Notes: generated by a model from the letters alone, not told the origin. Positions 39,260 through 51,047 are shown, counted from the first letter of the stretch. The stretch: DNA of 64,000 bases from Cherax quadricarinatus (GCF_038502225.1 NC_091357.1:10316639-10380638), one strand, 5' to 3'. Translations and numbers: made by a program.

Positions 39260-39600
39260 GCCCTACCAGTCAATTATAGATCTTGATATCCTTGCAGTAT
39301 AACTGATTTTGATATCCTTGCAGTCAATTATAGATTTTGATATCCCTGCAGCCAATTATAGATTTTGATGTCCTTGCAGTCAATTATAGATTTTGATATC
39401 CCTGCAGCCAATTATAGATTTTGATATCCTTGCAGCCAATTATAGATTTTGATATCCCTGCAGCCAATTATAGATTTTAATATCCTTGCAATTAGTTATA
39501 GATTTGGATAAACTAGTAATCAATTAACGATCTTGATAGCCTGACAATCAATTATAGATTTGTATATCCTATCAATTATAGATTTAGACATCCTAACAAC
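39260..39600. repeat. 28-bp minisatellite
   Basis: Units TCAATTATAGATTTTGATAT plus CCTTGCAG, with GCC/GTC and CCC/CTT variants, decaying toward 39600. Confidence 0.9.
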
Positions 39601-39870
39601 CAATCGTCAATTTTAACATTAGGGAGGGAGGGGAAGGCAGAAGAGGTAAGAGAAGGAAGGAAGCAGCAGGCAAAAAAAGGAACGGGAGTAAGGAGATGGA
39701 GAGAGAGAGAGAGAGAGACGGGAGGACCAGAGGGTGTGAGAGGTCCAGTGTAGTGGGATTAGCTAGTGATGGATGACCTTGTGATGGAGGAAGGTTGAGT
39801 GGATGTCTCAAGTCGTGTGAGAGAGAGAGAGAGAGAGAGAGAGAAGAAAGGAAGAGAGACACACACACAA
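39601..39870. other. GA-rich spacer with (GA)n and short (AC)n
   Basis: (GA)n at 39698-39718 and 39817-39843, and (AC)5 at 39859-39870 directly before the next LINE fragment. No gene. Confidence 0.6.
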
Positions 39871-40050
39871 TCTGGAGAGTGATGTAGTGGAGGTAGGATC
39901 CATACATAGACTTAAGAAGAGGTACGGCAAGACTTTTAGAGCGGGGAGAGAGTGGACCTGGTAGAGACCAGCGAAGAGGTGGGGCCAGGGGCTGTGAATT
40001 GACCCCTGTAACCACAAATAGGTGATGAATACACACACACACACACACAC
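39871..40050 (+). mobile_element. LINE 3' fragment between (CA)n tracts
   Basis: GATGTAGTGGAGGTAGGATCC, CATACATAGACTTAAGAAGA and GCGAAGAGGTGGGGCCAGG align with 27828-27970 of the LINE. It is 5'-truncated at an (AC)5 tract and its 3' end (AATAGGTGATGAATAC) runs into (AC)n at 40030-40050. Confidence 0.88.
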
Positions 40051-40360
40051 CTGCTATTTCAGGTTTTCCTCAATGTGGCGTAATTACCTGGTGATGGATG
40101 GGGGACTGATGAACGGAAGCCTATTAAATGTTTTGCACTCTGGCAGGATTGCTGGTCTTTTCTTTCTGTCTGGTCAGCACGTAAGAGAACAGGTAAATCT
40201 TACGCACTTCCATGTGTATTAATCATTGCTGTGTATTTTTTAATAGGTCTAATGACTGTAATATTTCCTTTCTAATATATGAGGGCTGATGCGAGACCGG
40301 GCCTCGGGGGCGATGCTTCCCACAATAATTAAGAGATAAAAGCAGATGACAAAGATGGTA
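40051..40360. other. Spacer with SINE-tail scrap
   Basis: GCGAGACCGGGCCTCGGGGGCG at about 40290 resembles part of the SINE tail at 62190. Otherwise nothing recognised. Confidence 0.45.
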
Positions 40361-40481
40361 GGTAAGACACACAGACAACAGTTAGGCAACTTTATTCCGA
40401 AACGTTTCGCCTACACAGTAGGCTTCTTCAGTCTAGTACAGAAATGAACATCAAAATGGTATACAATACCGACAGGTTGTT
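40361..40481 (-). mobile_element. Hammerhead-motif monomer, tandem unit 1 (minus strand)
   Basis: On the minus strand: ACTGAAGA (core CTGAAGA at 40431-40425), one A, stem II GCCTAC-TGT-GTAGGC (40423-40409), palindrome GAAACGTTTC (40408-40399), then GGAATAAAGTTGCCTAACTG to about 40361. Upstream on the minus strand lies CCTGTCGGTATTGTATACC (40478-40447), directly after the tail of the next unit. It is thus head-to-tail with the motif at 40521-40553, 122 bp away. Confidence 0.7.
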
Positions 40482-40740
40482 AGGTAAGACACATATGCAA
40501 CAGTTAGACAACTTTAATCCGAAACGTTTCGCCTACACAGTAGGCTTCTTCAGTCGAATACAGAAAATAGGCAGGAACAGTAGAGATGTGAAGACGATGT
40601 AATCAGTCCATCACCCTTGTAGTCGTAGAATTTGAGGTTGTCAGTCCCTCGGCCTGGAGAAGTTCAGTTCCATAGTCAGGAACTATCTGAAGATCAAGCG
40701 ACAGTGCGGAGACTTAAATACTGTCGGAAGGAGAGGTGTA

Positions 40741-40784
<44 letters not shown>

Positions 40785-40822
40785 AGAATGTGAGGGACAT
40801 GATCTCTCAGTGGTCACATTCT

Positions 40823-40860
<38 letters not shown>

Positions 40861-41119
40861 TGCACCTCTCCTTCCGACAGTATTTAAGTCTCCGCACTGT
40901 CGCTTGATCTTCAGATAGTTCCTGACTATGGAACTGAACTTCTCCAGGCCGAGCGACTGACAACCTCAAATTCTACGACTACAAGGGTGATGGACTGATT
41001 ACATCGTCTTCACATCTCTACTGTTCCTGCCTATTTTCTGTATTCGACTGAAGAAGCCTACTGTCTAGGCGAAACGTTTCGGAATAAAGTTGTCTAACTG
41101 TTGCATATGTGTCTTACCT
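40482..41119. mobile_element. ~310-bp-arm foldback with hammerhead-like motif in each arm
   Basis: Arms 40482-40793 and 40814-41119 are near-perfect inverted repeats around a 20-base loop. Each carries the motif: minus strand 40553-40521 and plus strand 41048-41080 (CTGAAGA, stem II GCCTA/TAGGC, GAAACGTTTC, then GGAATAAAG). At the plus copy TATTC just upstream can pair with GAATA just downstream, a possible stem I. Facing (GTA)n and (CTA)n tracts lie at the arm tips. An RNA from either strand would form a long duplex. Confidence 0.75.
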
Positions 41120-41475
41120 AGTACAGAAATGTTGATAGAAGCAGAAGAGACTTGAAGACGATGTAATCAGTCCATCACCCTTGAAGTTTTGAGGTGGTCA
41201 GTCCCTCAGTCTGGGGAAGAGTATTGTTCCATATTGTTTCAGACTATGGAACAATACTCTTCTCCAGACTGAGGGACTGACCACCTCAAAACTTCAAGGG
41301 TGATGGACTGATTACATCGTCTTCAAGTCTCTTCTGCTTCTATCAACATTTCTGTACTAGACTGAAGAAGCCTACTGTGTAGGCGAAACGTTTCGGAATA
41401 AAGTTGCCTAACTGTTGCCTATGTGTCTTACCTACCAACCTGTCGGTATTGTATACCATTTTGATGTTCAGAAAG
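41118..41475 (+). mobile_element. 116-bp-arm foldback followed by hammerhead-like motif
   Basis: Arms 41118-41233 and 41245-41360 are complementary around an 11-base loop. The arm ends one base before the core CTGAAGA at 41362-41368, followed by A, stem II GCCTAC-TGT-GTAGGC (41370-41384), GAAACGTTTC (41385-41394) and GGAATAAAGTTGCC. After the tail (GTGTCTTACC) the sequence CCTGTCGGTATTGTATACC restarts the next unit and is cut at about 41472. This is evidence of former head-to-tail multimers. Confidence 0.72.
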
Positions 41476-41597
41476 ATGGTACTTAATGATGATCGCTTTA
41501 ATGGGTTTAAAGCAGATTGACTACGCGAGGGTCATTAAGGCTGCATGTGACTGAGCAAATCATTGTCTGTTACTCACACGAAGAGTTTTTCTGCATG
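41476..41597. other. Spacer
   Basis: Nothing recognised. Confidence 0.3.

Positions 41598-41693
<96 letters not shown>
41598..41693. repeat. (TA)n microsatellite, left of MITE
   Basis: About 47 TA units directly adjoining the MITE left end. Confidence 0.97.
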
Positions 41694-41694
<1 letters not shown>

Positions 41695-42082
41695 GTCGTG
41701 ACGAATAGGCAGAACTTGCGATCTGGGCTTAAATAGCAACGCTCATCTTGCCATATAGGACAAGTGAAAATTTGTGTATGCAATAATTTCGCCAAAATCA
41801 TTCTGAACCTAACGAAAAAAATATATTTCACTGTGTTTGTTTAGTATTAAATTATTGTAAACAAATCTAAAGTATATTTAGTTTGGTTAGGCTAAAATAA
41901 ATTGCTCTTGTTATAATAAGGTTAGGTAAGTTTTCTAAGATTATTTTGGTGCAAAGTTATAAATTTTTACATTAACATTAATGAAAAATATATATTTTTA
42001 AACGTATAAGAGAAAATTTTAGAAAGGACTTAATTTTAAAGGAGTTCTTGCTAATTGACCAGTTTTACATATTCGGTACGAC
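41695..42082 (+). mobile_element. MITE-like element, copy 2 (most complete)
   Basis: 388 bp with imperfect 13-bp terminal inverted repeats: GTCGTGACGAATA at the left, and TATTCGGTACGAC at the right (reverse complement GTCGTACCGAATA), 11 of 13 matching. Flanked by (TA)n on both sides, which fits TA target-site preference of Tc1/mariner-type transposases (known biology; transposase not present here). AT-rich, no open frame. Copies at 5921 and 46775 share the interior. Confidence 0.8.
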
Positions 42083-43119
<1,037 letters not shown>

Positions 43120-43373
43120 CGTGCTGTTGGAGTGTGAGCAAAGTAAAATTTATGAAGGGGTTCAGGGAAACCGGCAGGCCGGACTTGAGTCCTGGAGATG
43201 GGAAGTACAGTGCCTGCACTCTGAAGGAGGGGTGTTAATGTTGCAGTTTAAAAACTGTAGTGTAAAGCACCCTTCTGGCAAGACAGTGATGGAGTGAATG
43301 ATGGTGAAAGTTTTTCTTTTTCGGGCCACTCTGCCTTGGTGGGAATCGGCCAGTGTGATAATAAAAAAAATAA

Positions 43374-43375
<2 letters not shown>
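43120..43375 (+). mobile_element. 3' UTR of the RTE-like LINE
   Basis: Contains GGGAAACCGGCAGGCCGGAC, TCTGGCAAGACAGTGATGGA and the terminal phrase TTTTTCGGGCCACTCTGCCT / TGGTGGGAATCGGCC, then GATAATAAAAAAAATAAAAA leading into (TA)n. The terminal phrase recurs reversed at 45809-45880, which supports it as the element's 3' end. Confidence 0.82.
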
Positions 43376-43458
<83 letters not shown>

Positions 43459-43470
43459 TATATATAGTGT
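43376..43470. repeat. (TA)n microsatellite at LINE 3' end
   Basis: About 45 TA units with one phase slip at 43450. Confidence 0.97.
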
Positions 43471-44090
43471 ATGTGTAGGTGTGTATGTGTAGGTGTGTAT
43501 GTGTAGGTGTGTATGTGTGTGTGTGTGTGTGTATGTGTGTGCATGTATGTGTGTGTGTGTCGTGTCTGTGTCTGTGTGCACGTGCGTGTATCTGTGTGTC
43601 GTGTCTGTGTGCACGTGCGTGTGTCTGTGTGTCGTGTCTGTGCACGTGCGTGTGTCTGTGTGTCGTGTCTGTGTGCACGTGCGTGTGTGTGTGTGTCGTG
43701 TCTGTGTCTGTGTGCACGTGCGTGTGTGTGTGTCGTGTCTGTGTCTGTGTGCACGTGCGTGTGTGTGTGTGTCGTGTCTGTGTCTGTGTGCACGTGCGTG
43801 TGTCTGTGTGTCGTGTCTGTGTCTGTGTGTCGTGTCTGTGTCTGTGTGCACGTGCGTGTGTGTGTGTGTGTGTGTCGTGTCTGTGTGCACGTGCGTGTGT
43901 GTGTGTGTCGTGTCTGTGTCTGTGTGCATGTGCGTGTGTCTGTGTGCATGTGCGTGTGTCTGTGTGCACGTGCGTGCGTCTGTGTGTCGTGTCTGTGTCT
44001 GTGTGCACGTGCGTGTGTCTGTGTGCACGTGCGTGTGTCTGTGTGCACGTGCGTGTGTCTGTGTGCACGTGCGTGTGTGTGAATGTCTGA
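43471..44090. repeat. TG-rich minisatellite with GCACGTGCGTGTG
   Basis: (TG)n interspersed with GTGTCTGTGTGCACGTGCGT and GTGTGTCGTGTC units. Alternating purine-pyrimidine over long runs, with embedded GCACGTGC palindromes. Cys-Val and His-Thr frames are artefacts. Confidence 0.95.
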
Positions 44091-45339
44091 ATTTTATGGG
44101 TCTCTGTAATTTTACAATTGATCATTAAAGTTTAGTTAAAATATAATTGGTGCAGTGTATGCAGAAAGGAAATCGCTTCATAAATAAGTAATCACACTGA
44201 AATTGTTTTAAAAACTCATTACATCACAGTGGAAGTAATAGATTTTTCCTGTTTTTTTAAATAAACCTGAAATTACAGAATTAATTGGAAAGAATTTTTT
44301 TTAGCTCTGCAGTGTGTTAATTATGAATTTATATGCGAGTATTGTGTGATTTATTTGCTCTGTGATTTATTCCTGCAATTGCAGGGAAGCGTTAAACCCG
44401 TGTGGATCGTGTACCTGCTGGGGGGGGGAGGAGGATGAGAGGCGATCAGGTTTGATCCACGGAAGTGTACATGTAGCTCTAATTTCGTAGCGACGTCAGG
44501 ATAAACATCGTCAGAGTAAACGGTGTCATGATTATCCACGTCAGAACAAACGTCGTCAGGATGTCATCCGGATAAACGTCGCTAGATTAAACAACATATT
44601 AAATGTCGTCAGGATAAAGGTTGCTAGAAGAAACAAGATTTGCTGGTAATAATTAACAGTGAGAAGAAGAAGAAGAAGGGGGAGGGGGGGAAGAGGAAGA
44701 ATAGAAGGAGAAGCAGTAGACGAAGATAAAGACGGTGAAGAAGAAAAAGAAAAGAGGACGAAAGGGAAGAGGAGGACTCGAAGTCATGGCAAGCTAGTTT
44801 TCCAACTAGCTGGTTTCATCCTGTGTAGGGATGTTTGACAGAAGCCTATTCATCAGTACAGTGAAGAGTGGTGATGAATCCTCTACCATAAGGTGTACCC
44901 AACTCCAATAAGGCACTTGTGGCACTTTTGGCACCTTTATATATTACTTTCATTTTCCGTTGTTCTGGTATTTTTCTATCCAAGTTAGTAGTTTCCTTTT
45001 GGCACTGAAACTGTGCAATTGTTCTAGAATAAGTTCTCTGTCAGGTGTGTAAAAAGTAGTTATGAGGTCAATGAAAGCAGACATGAGGCAGGTCTCTGCC
45101 TGGTGAAGTACTCAACAACAAAGCAAGGGTGGGTGCTTCTCCCAGACTGGAACCCGCAGAGACTGAGAGAGTTGACGTGTTTGGACACTGAACCTGTTAT
45201 GGACAACGCTCTCAAATGTCTTCAAAGGTGCTGAATAATAAGCATCATGTGTGTCTTTCATCTCACAAACGTTACTTATCTTCCTGCTGTTAAAGTTATT
45301 TGTGCTGGCAAAGAGATACGGGTTCTTAGGCAAACCTTA
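44091..45339. other. No gene; short repeats and GA-rich patch
   Basis: GTCGTCAGGATAAACGTCG-like phrases recur at 44495-44630, and 44655-44780 is GA-rich. AT-rich unique sequence elsewhere. A frame at 45112-45333 has no recognisable domain. Confidence 0.45.
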
Positions 45340-45477
45340 CCCCTCAAGGGAGGCTCCTTGATGCCGGTGAGGGCTCTTGGACTTATACGCACCCACCCCC
45401 CTTCGGATTAAACAATTCACCTTCCTATTTCCCTCGGCGCTGTATGACCCCCTTCGAGCTTAGCGCTCCTCTCCCCC

Positions 45478-45542
<65 letters not shown>

Positions 45543-45545
45543 GGC
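45340..45545 (+). mobile_element. SINE-like element with (AAT)n tail
   Basis: GGCTCCTTGATGCCGGTGAG, CCTCGGCGCTGTATGACC, GAGCTTAGCGCTCCTC and (AAT)n at 45480-45541. The best-preserved copy of the module seen at 38320 and, tandemly repeated in reverse, at 19971. Confidence 0.75.
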
Positions 45546-45800
45546 TAAACTTGCCTACTCCAAATATCAGCATGTTGTTCAGTTAACATGCGGCGTCGTG
45601 GGTGAGTGATTACAGTTAAATTGTGGATAAGTCTGCGGACTTCACCACCCACATTTGACTATCAACCCGATATTTTTGGATGAATCAAATTACGTACTAA
45701 ATTGATGCAGGTATAATGAATCTCGGTAAAATTACCTGTAATGATTATCAAGCTAATTTAAATTTTAAGAGAAGTCAAAAGACAAGTAATACAGTTAGCA
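45546..45800. other. Spacer
   Basis: Nothing recognised. Confidence 0.35.
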
Positions 45801-45804
45801 TATA

Positions 45805-45890
45805 TATATTTTTTCAACATCCTGGCCGTCTCCCACCAAGGCAAGGAGACCCGAAAAAGAAGAAAACTATAAAGTTTTTCTTTTTTTTTT
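45805..45890 (-). mobile_element. RTE-like LINE 3' end, reverse
   Basis: Reverse complement contains TCTTTTTCGGGTCTCCTTGC and CTTGGTGGGAGACGGCC, matching 43314-43355. Only the last 70 or so bases are present, as expected of a severely 5'-truncated insertion or a SINE using this tail. Confidence 0.8.
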
Positions 45891-45947
45891 ACATTTACTA
45901 CGTAATTTATACGGGAGAAAGGGTTACTAACCCCTTGCTTGCGGCAC

Positions 45948-46234
<287 letters not shown>

Positions 46235-46245
<11 letters not shown>

Positions 46246-46345
46246 TGCACTAGCGAAGGATTCGAACCCATGTTGTACTGGCCTGCCTCATGGTAAGCGA
46301 GAACCACATAATGTTTTAAACCACAGAACCACCCAACCCTACAAG
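46235..46345 (-). mobile_element. tRNA-derived SINE, reverse
   Basis: On the minus strand: GTGGTTCTCGCTTACCATGA, GGCAGGCCAGTACAACATG and B box GGTTCGAATCC, then TTCGCTAGTGCAGTGG. TGGTTTAAAACATTATG upstream may be the A box. It faces a plus-strand copy at 46555. Confidence 0.7.
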
Positions 46346-46495
46346 AATGGCGCAGCCAGCGCACAGCTAGCTGTTGGGCCGCCATCCGAGGGCATACGGA
46401 GGTGTGGGAGCTTCTAAGCTTATTTCATTCTCATCCCTGTTTGGTGTACTAACCTCACGAGCTGCATTTATATATTATTGTAACCACGAACGAGT
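46346..46495. other. Spacer
   Basis: Nothing recognised. Confidence 0.3.
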
Positions 46496-46679
46496 GGTAC
46501 TGATCAATAACAACACTGAGCTAGCCAAGGATTCGAACCCATGTTGTACTGGTGGTCCTGTGGTTTAAAGCATCATGTGGTTCTCGCTTACCATGAGGCA
46601 GGCCAGTACAACATGGGTTCGAAGCCTTCGCTAGTGCAGTGTTGTTATTGATCAAAACCACAACCACTCGTTCGTGGTC

Positions 46680-46681
<2 letters not shown>
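46496..46681. mobile_element. tRNA-derived SINE copies in inverted arrangement
   Basis: A minus-strand fragment (46510-46552, with GGATTCGAACCCATGTTGTA) is followed by a plus-strand copy (46557-46650: TGGTTTAAAGCATCATG, GGTTCTCGCTTACCATGAG, GGTTCGAAGCC). The outer flanks GATCAATAACAACACTGAGC (46502) and CAGTGTTGTTATTGATC (46639) are also inverted. Confidence 0.7.

Positions 46682-46774
<93 letters not shown>
46682..46774. repeat. (TA)n microsatellite
   Basis: About 46 TA units between SINE and MITE copy 3. Confidence 0.96.
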
Positions 46775-46778
<4 letters not shown>

Positions 46779-47018
46779 TTTCATTGTGTTTGTTTATTAA
46801 ATTATTGTAAACTTATATAAAATATATTTAACCGGATTAAACTAAATTAAACTGCGCTTGTTATAATAAGGTTAGGTAAGTTTTCTAAGGTTCTTTAATT
46901 AATGTTCATTATTTTTTATATTAACTTATATCTTTAAATGTATAAGAGAAAATTTTAGAAAGAACTTAATTTTAAATGAGTTCCTGCTAATTGATCAGTT
47001 TTACGTATTCGGCACGAC
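46775..47018 (+). mobile_element. MITE-like element, copy 3 (left-truncated)
   Basis: Matches the right 245 bp of copy 2: TTTCATTGTGTTTGTTTATT, AATAAGGTTAGGTAAGTTTT, TTTTACGTATTCGGCACGAC. The left end is lost at a (TA)n boundary. Confidence 0.8.
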
Positions 47019-47193
<175 letters not shown>

Positions 47194-47232
47194 GTGTGCA
47201 ATAAGATCACAGTAAACACGTGATTTCAGAAT

Positions 47233-47583
<351 letters not shown>

Positions 47584-47585
<2 letters not shown>

Positions 47586-48020
47586 CAAAGTAAAAGTAAA
47601 GTAATGCACTACTATTACTACTACTTTAAGTAGTAGTATTATTAATAAAAATTAAAGTAATATATGTAACAATAAAACTAGTAAAGTAAGTTGATAGGGG
47701 TCTCCGTGAGGATGAGCGGAGGATAGAGAGGGGTCAGGGGGCGGGGATGGGGGCGTTAACCCCCAGGAGTGCACTATTAAACTAATGGAAAGAGTGTGTT
47801 GGCTGAAGCCTACATTGACACCCCTCGTGGGCAGGAGAGAGAGAAGTCATTCAGGCTAAGGGGAAGTGGTGAGGTAGTATGGGGTTAATGGGTATTGTGA
47901 GAAGGGATAGGTATTAATGGTTAGGTAAGGGTTAGATGGTTGTAAGTACTACAGTACAGAAATACGCACAATTCACACTACCACACATGAGCAGTATTTA
48001 TGAGTATTTATGAATACAGC
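47584..48020. other. Spacer, nothing recognised
   Basis: A degenerate SINE-tail-like phrase GGGGGCGTTAACCCCCAGGAG lies at about 47750. No gene. Confidence 0.4.
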
Positions 48021-48135
48021 TAAGAATGGACAGGAACTTGAACCGTGGTCCGTGCTTATAATAAGCCCAACACTGTAACCACTCATGGTTGAGCTTGCTA
48101 TATGCAAGGACCACGGTTCGAGTCCTCGTCCTTTC
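48021..48135. mobile_element. Two tRNA-like SINE pieces facing each other
   Basis: On the minus strand, TGGTTACAGTGTTGGGCTTA then GGACCACGGTTCAAGTTCC (48077-48024) has A-box- and B-box-like blocks at tRNA-like spacing. On the plus strand, TGGTTGAGCTTGCTATATGC then GGACCACGGTTCGAGTCC (48086-48127) repeats the pattern. Both are short heads without obvious bodies. Confidence 0.6.
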
Positions 48136-48184
48136 TTCTGTTTATTCACTAACCTTCATCAGTTACGACTTATCTTGAGGTGAT

Positions 48185-48895
48185 GTTTGTACATGTATTG
48201 CTAAGTTCTCGTCACTGATGACGTCATGTCCTGTCTACCGATGTGATATCCTGTCGCCTGACGTTGTGTCTTGTCTGATGACGTGATGTTCTGTCGGCTG
48301 GCTTAATGTCCTGTCTGCTGACGTGATGTCCTGCCTGCTGCTGTGATGTCCTGTCTGCTAACGTGATCTTGACGTGTATGGATGATGTTCAGTTGGCTCC
48401 ACTTCGTCAGCGTACTGCCCTGTCTGCTGACGTGATATCCTGTCTCCTGACGTGATGTCCTGCCTACTGACTTGATGTCCTGTCTGCTGACGTGATATTC
48501 TTTCTGCTGACGTGATGGCCTGTCTGCTGCTGTGATATCGTGTCTGCTGATGTATTCTTGACGTTTGTCGATGGTGTTTAGTTGGCGCCACTTCGTCAGC
48601 GTAATGCCCTGCCTTCTGGCGTGGTATCCTGTCGGCTGACGCGATGTCCTGTCTACTGACATGTCCTCTCGGCTGAATGATATCCTGTGCTGATGTGATG
48701 ACCTGTCTGCTTACGTGATGTCCTGTCTGCTGACATGACGTCCTGTCTCGTGACGTGATGTTCTGTCGGCTGACATGATATCCTGTCCTGATGTGATGTG
48801 TCTGCTTACGTGATGACCTGTCTCTTGACGTGACGTTGTATCTCTTGACGTGACGTCCTGTCTGCTGACGTGACGTCCTGTCTGCTGAGACACTA
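48185..48895. repeat. 20-bp minisatellite with ~189-bp superunit
   Basis: Units CCTGTCTGCTGACGTGATGT, diverged. A longer phrase (GTTCAGTTGGCTCCACTTCG and CAGCGTACTGCCCTG) occurs at about 48388 and again 189 bp later, so part of the array is a higher-order duplication. Confidence 0.9.
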
Positions 48896-49034
48896 CGTCA
48901 CAGCAGTACTCAAAATACGTGGCACTGATTTTCGTTTTTTTTTTCTGTGTGACGGAACATTCTCACGTGTTGGGTTCATTCTAATGTCAGCCTTGAAAGA
49001 AATATATTCGATTTTTTAAAAAACACATTTTTAC
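48896..49034. other. Spacer
   Basis: Nothing recognised. Confidence 0.3.
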
Positions 49035-49375
49035 CTGAAGTGGGCACGAACTGGTGAGTGAAAGGGCAGGGGGCACGAAGTGGTGAGTGAAAGGGAAGGG
49101 GCCACGAACTGGTGAGTGAAAGGGAAGGGGGCACGAAGTGGTGAGTGAAAGGGAAGGGGCCACGAACTGGTGAGTGAAAGGGAAGGGGGCACGAAGTGGT
49201 GAGTGAAAGGGCAGGGGGCACGAAGTGGTGAGTGAAAGGGAAGGGGGCACGAAGTGGTGAGTGAAAGGGAAGGGGGCACGAAGTGGTGAGTGAAAGGGAA
49301 GGGGCCACGAACTGGTGAGTGAAAGGGAAGGGGGCACGAACTGGTGAGTGAAAGGGAAGGGGGCACGAACTAGTG
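49035..49375. repeat. 29-bp minisatellite
   Basis: About 12 units of GAAGTGGTGAGTGAAAGGGA plus AGGGGGCAC, with GAACTGG/GGCCAC variants. Confidence 0.95.
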
Positions 49376-49645
49376 AAATAAGAGGGCACAATAGGAATCT
49401 GGTTGAGGGTCACCGCCTCATAAGTCGTGATAACGGAGTGACGATAAATCAGGTTAGAGGGTAGGGATAAGGGAGAGAGAGAGGGGTAGGGGAACGGGTG
49501 TGAGAAGGGTAAGGGAAGGGGGTAGCACTATGGTGCCAGCCTAGCCCCTCACAACAATAACAAGAGAGGCTCTACTGGCGACTCGTAAATCTCTGAGAAC
49601 CTTGATCTATTGCTGCCCAATAAAAGGAAATATATCGTGGGTGTG
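49376..49645. other. Spacer, nothing recognised
   Basis: G-rich short runs at 49450-49530; no gene. Confidence 0.4.
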
Positions 49646-49980
49646 GGCGTGGGTGTGTGTATCTCTCACACCCATTACACTTTGAGTGTGGGTATCACTC
49701 ACATCCACCACGCTGTGGGCGGGGGCATCACTCACATCCACCACGCTGTGGGTGTGGGCATCACTCACACCCACCACACTGTGGGTATGGGCATCACTCA
49801 CACCCACCACACTGTGGGTGTGGGCATCACTTACACCCACCACACTGTGGGTGTGGGCATCACTCACATCCACCACGCTGTGGGTGGGGGCATCACTCAC
49901 ACCCACCACACTGTGGGTGTGGGCATCACTCACACCCACCACACTGTGGTTGTGGGTATCACTCACACCGACCACACTTC
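49646..49980. repeat. 33-bp minisatellite
   Basis: About 9 units of CCCACCACACTGTGGGTGTG plus GGCATCACTCACA. The unit is partly self-complementary (CCCACCACACTGTGGGTG). The 11-residue peptide period in several frames follows from the 33-bp unit. Confidence 0.94.
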
Positions 49981-50330
<350 letters not shown>

Positions 50331-50469
50331 CAAGACTGTACGTACAAGAAGGCCGTCAAATACATACACTCAGAGTAGCTTAAAAACTTCAATACTCTTT
50401 CACAAGGAAAGGGAGGGTAGCATCAATTTCTTGAATGACGAGTCCTTTTTCCACCCTTCTCCCTCTCCC

Positions 50470-50700
50470 GCTTCCATCACTGCCACTAGTCTTCCATCAC
50501 TGCCACTAGTCTTCCATCACTGCCACTAGTCTTCCATCACTGCCACTAGTCTTCCATCACTGCCACTAGTCTTCCATCACTGCCACTAGTCTTCCATCAC
50601 TGCCACTAGTCTTCCATCACTGCCACTAGTCTTCCATCACTGCCACTAGTCTTCCATCACTGCCACTAGTCTTCCATCACTGCCACTAGTCTTCCATCAC
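50470..50700. repeat. 20-bp minisatellite, nearly identical units
   Basis: Eleven consecutive copies of CTTCCATCACTGCCACTAGT with essentially no variation, bounded by CTCTCCCG and CACCACCAGA. Confidence 0.97.
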
Positions 50701-50955
50701 CACCACCAGACATAAGCTATCTGGAAAGGAACATTCATCGAGGTAATGTATACAAACATCAAAGTATTATATAAAAACATCAAAGTAATGTATACAAGCA
50801 TAGACAGGATTACAAAACTCACGAGTTATATGGAAGCATAAAAGATTAGATCTCATCACAGTTACAGAAGCGAAGGAAACTCATATGGTTGCAGATACAG
50901 TTTTCCTTCCGAGATGCCGCACAATGAGAAAGGAAAGATAAAAGAGTAAAATAGG

Positions 50956-50956
<1 letters not shown>
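50701..50956. other. Spacer
   Basis: ACATCAAAGTATTATATA-type phrases repeat three times at 50755-50800. No gene. Confidence 0.4.

Positions 50957-51047
<91 letters not shown>
50957..51047. repeat. (ATT)n microsatellite
   Basis: About 30 ATT triplets, then GTAGTAGTAG. Confidence 0.97.
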
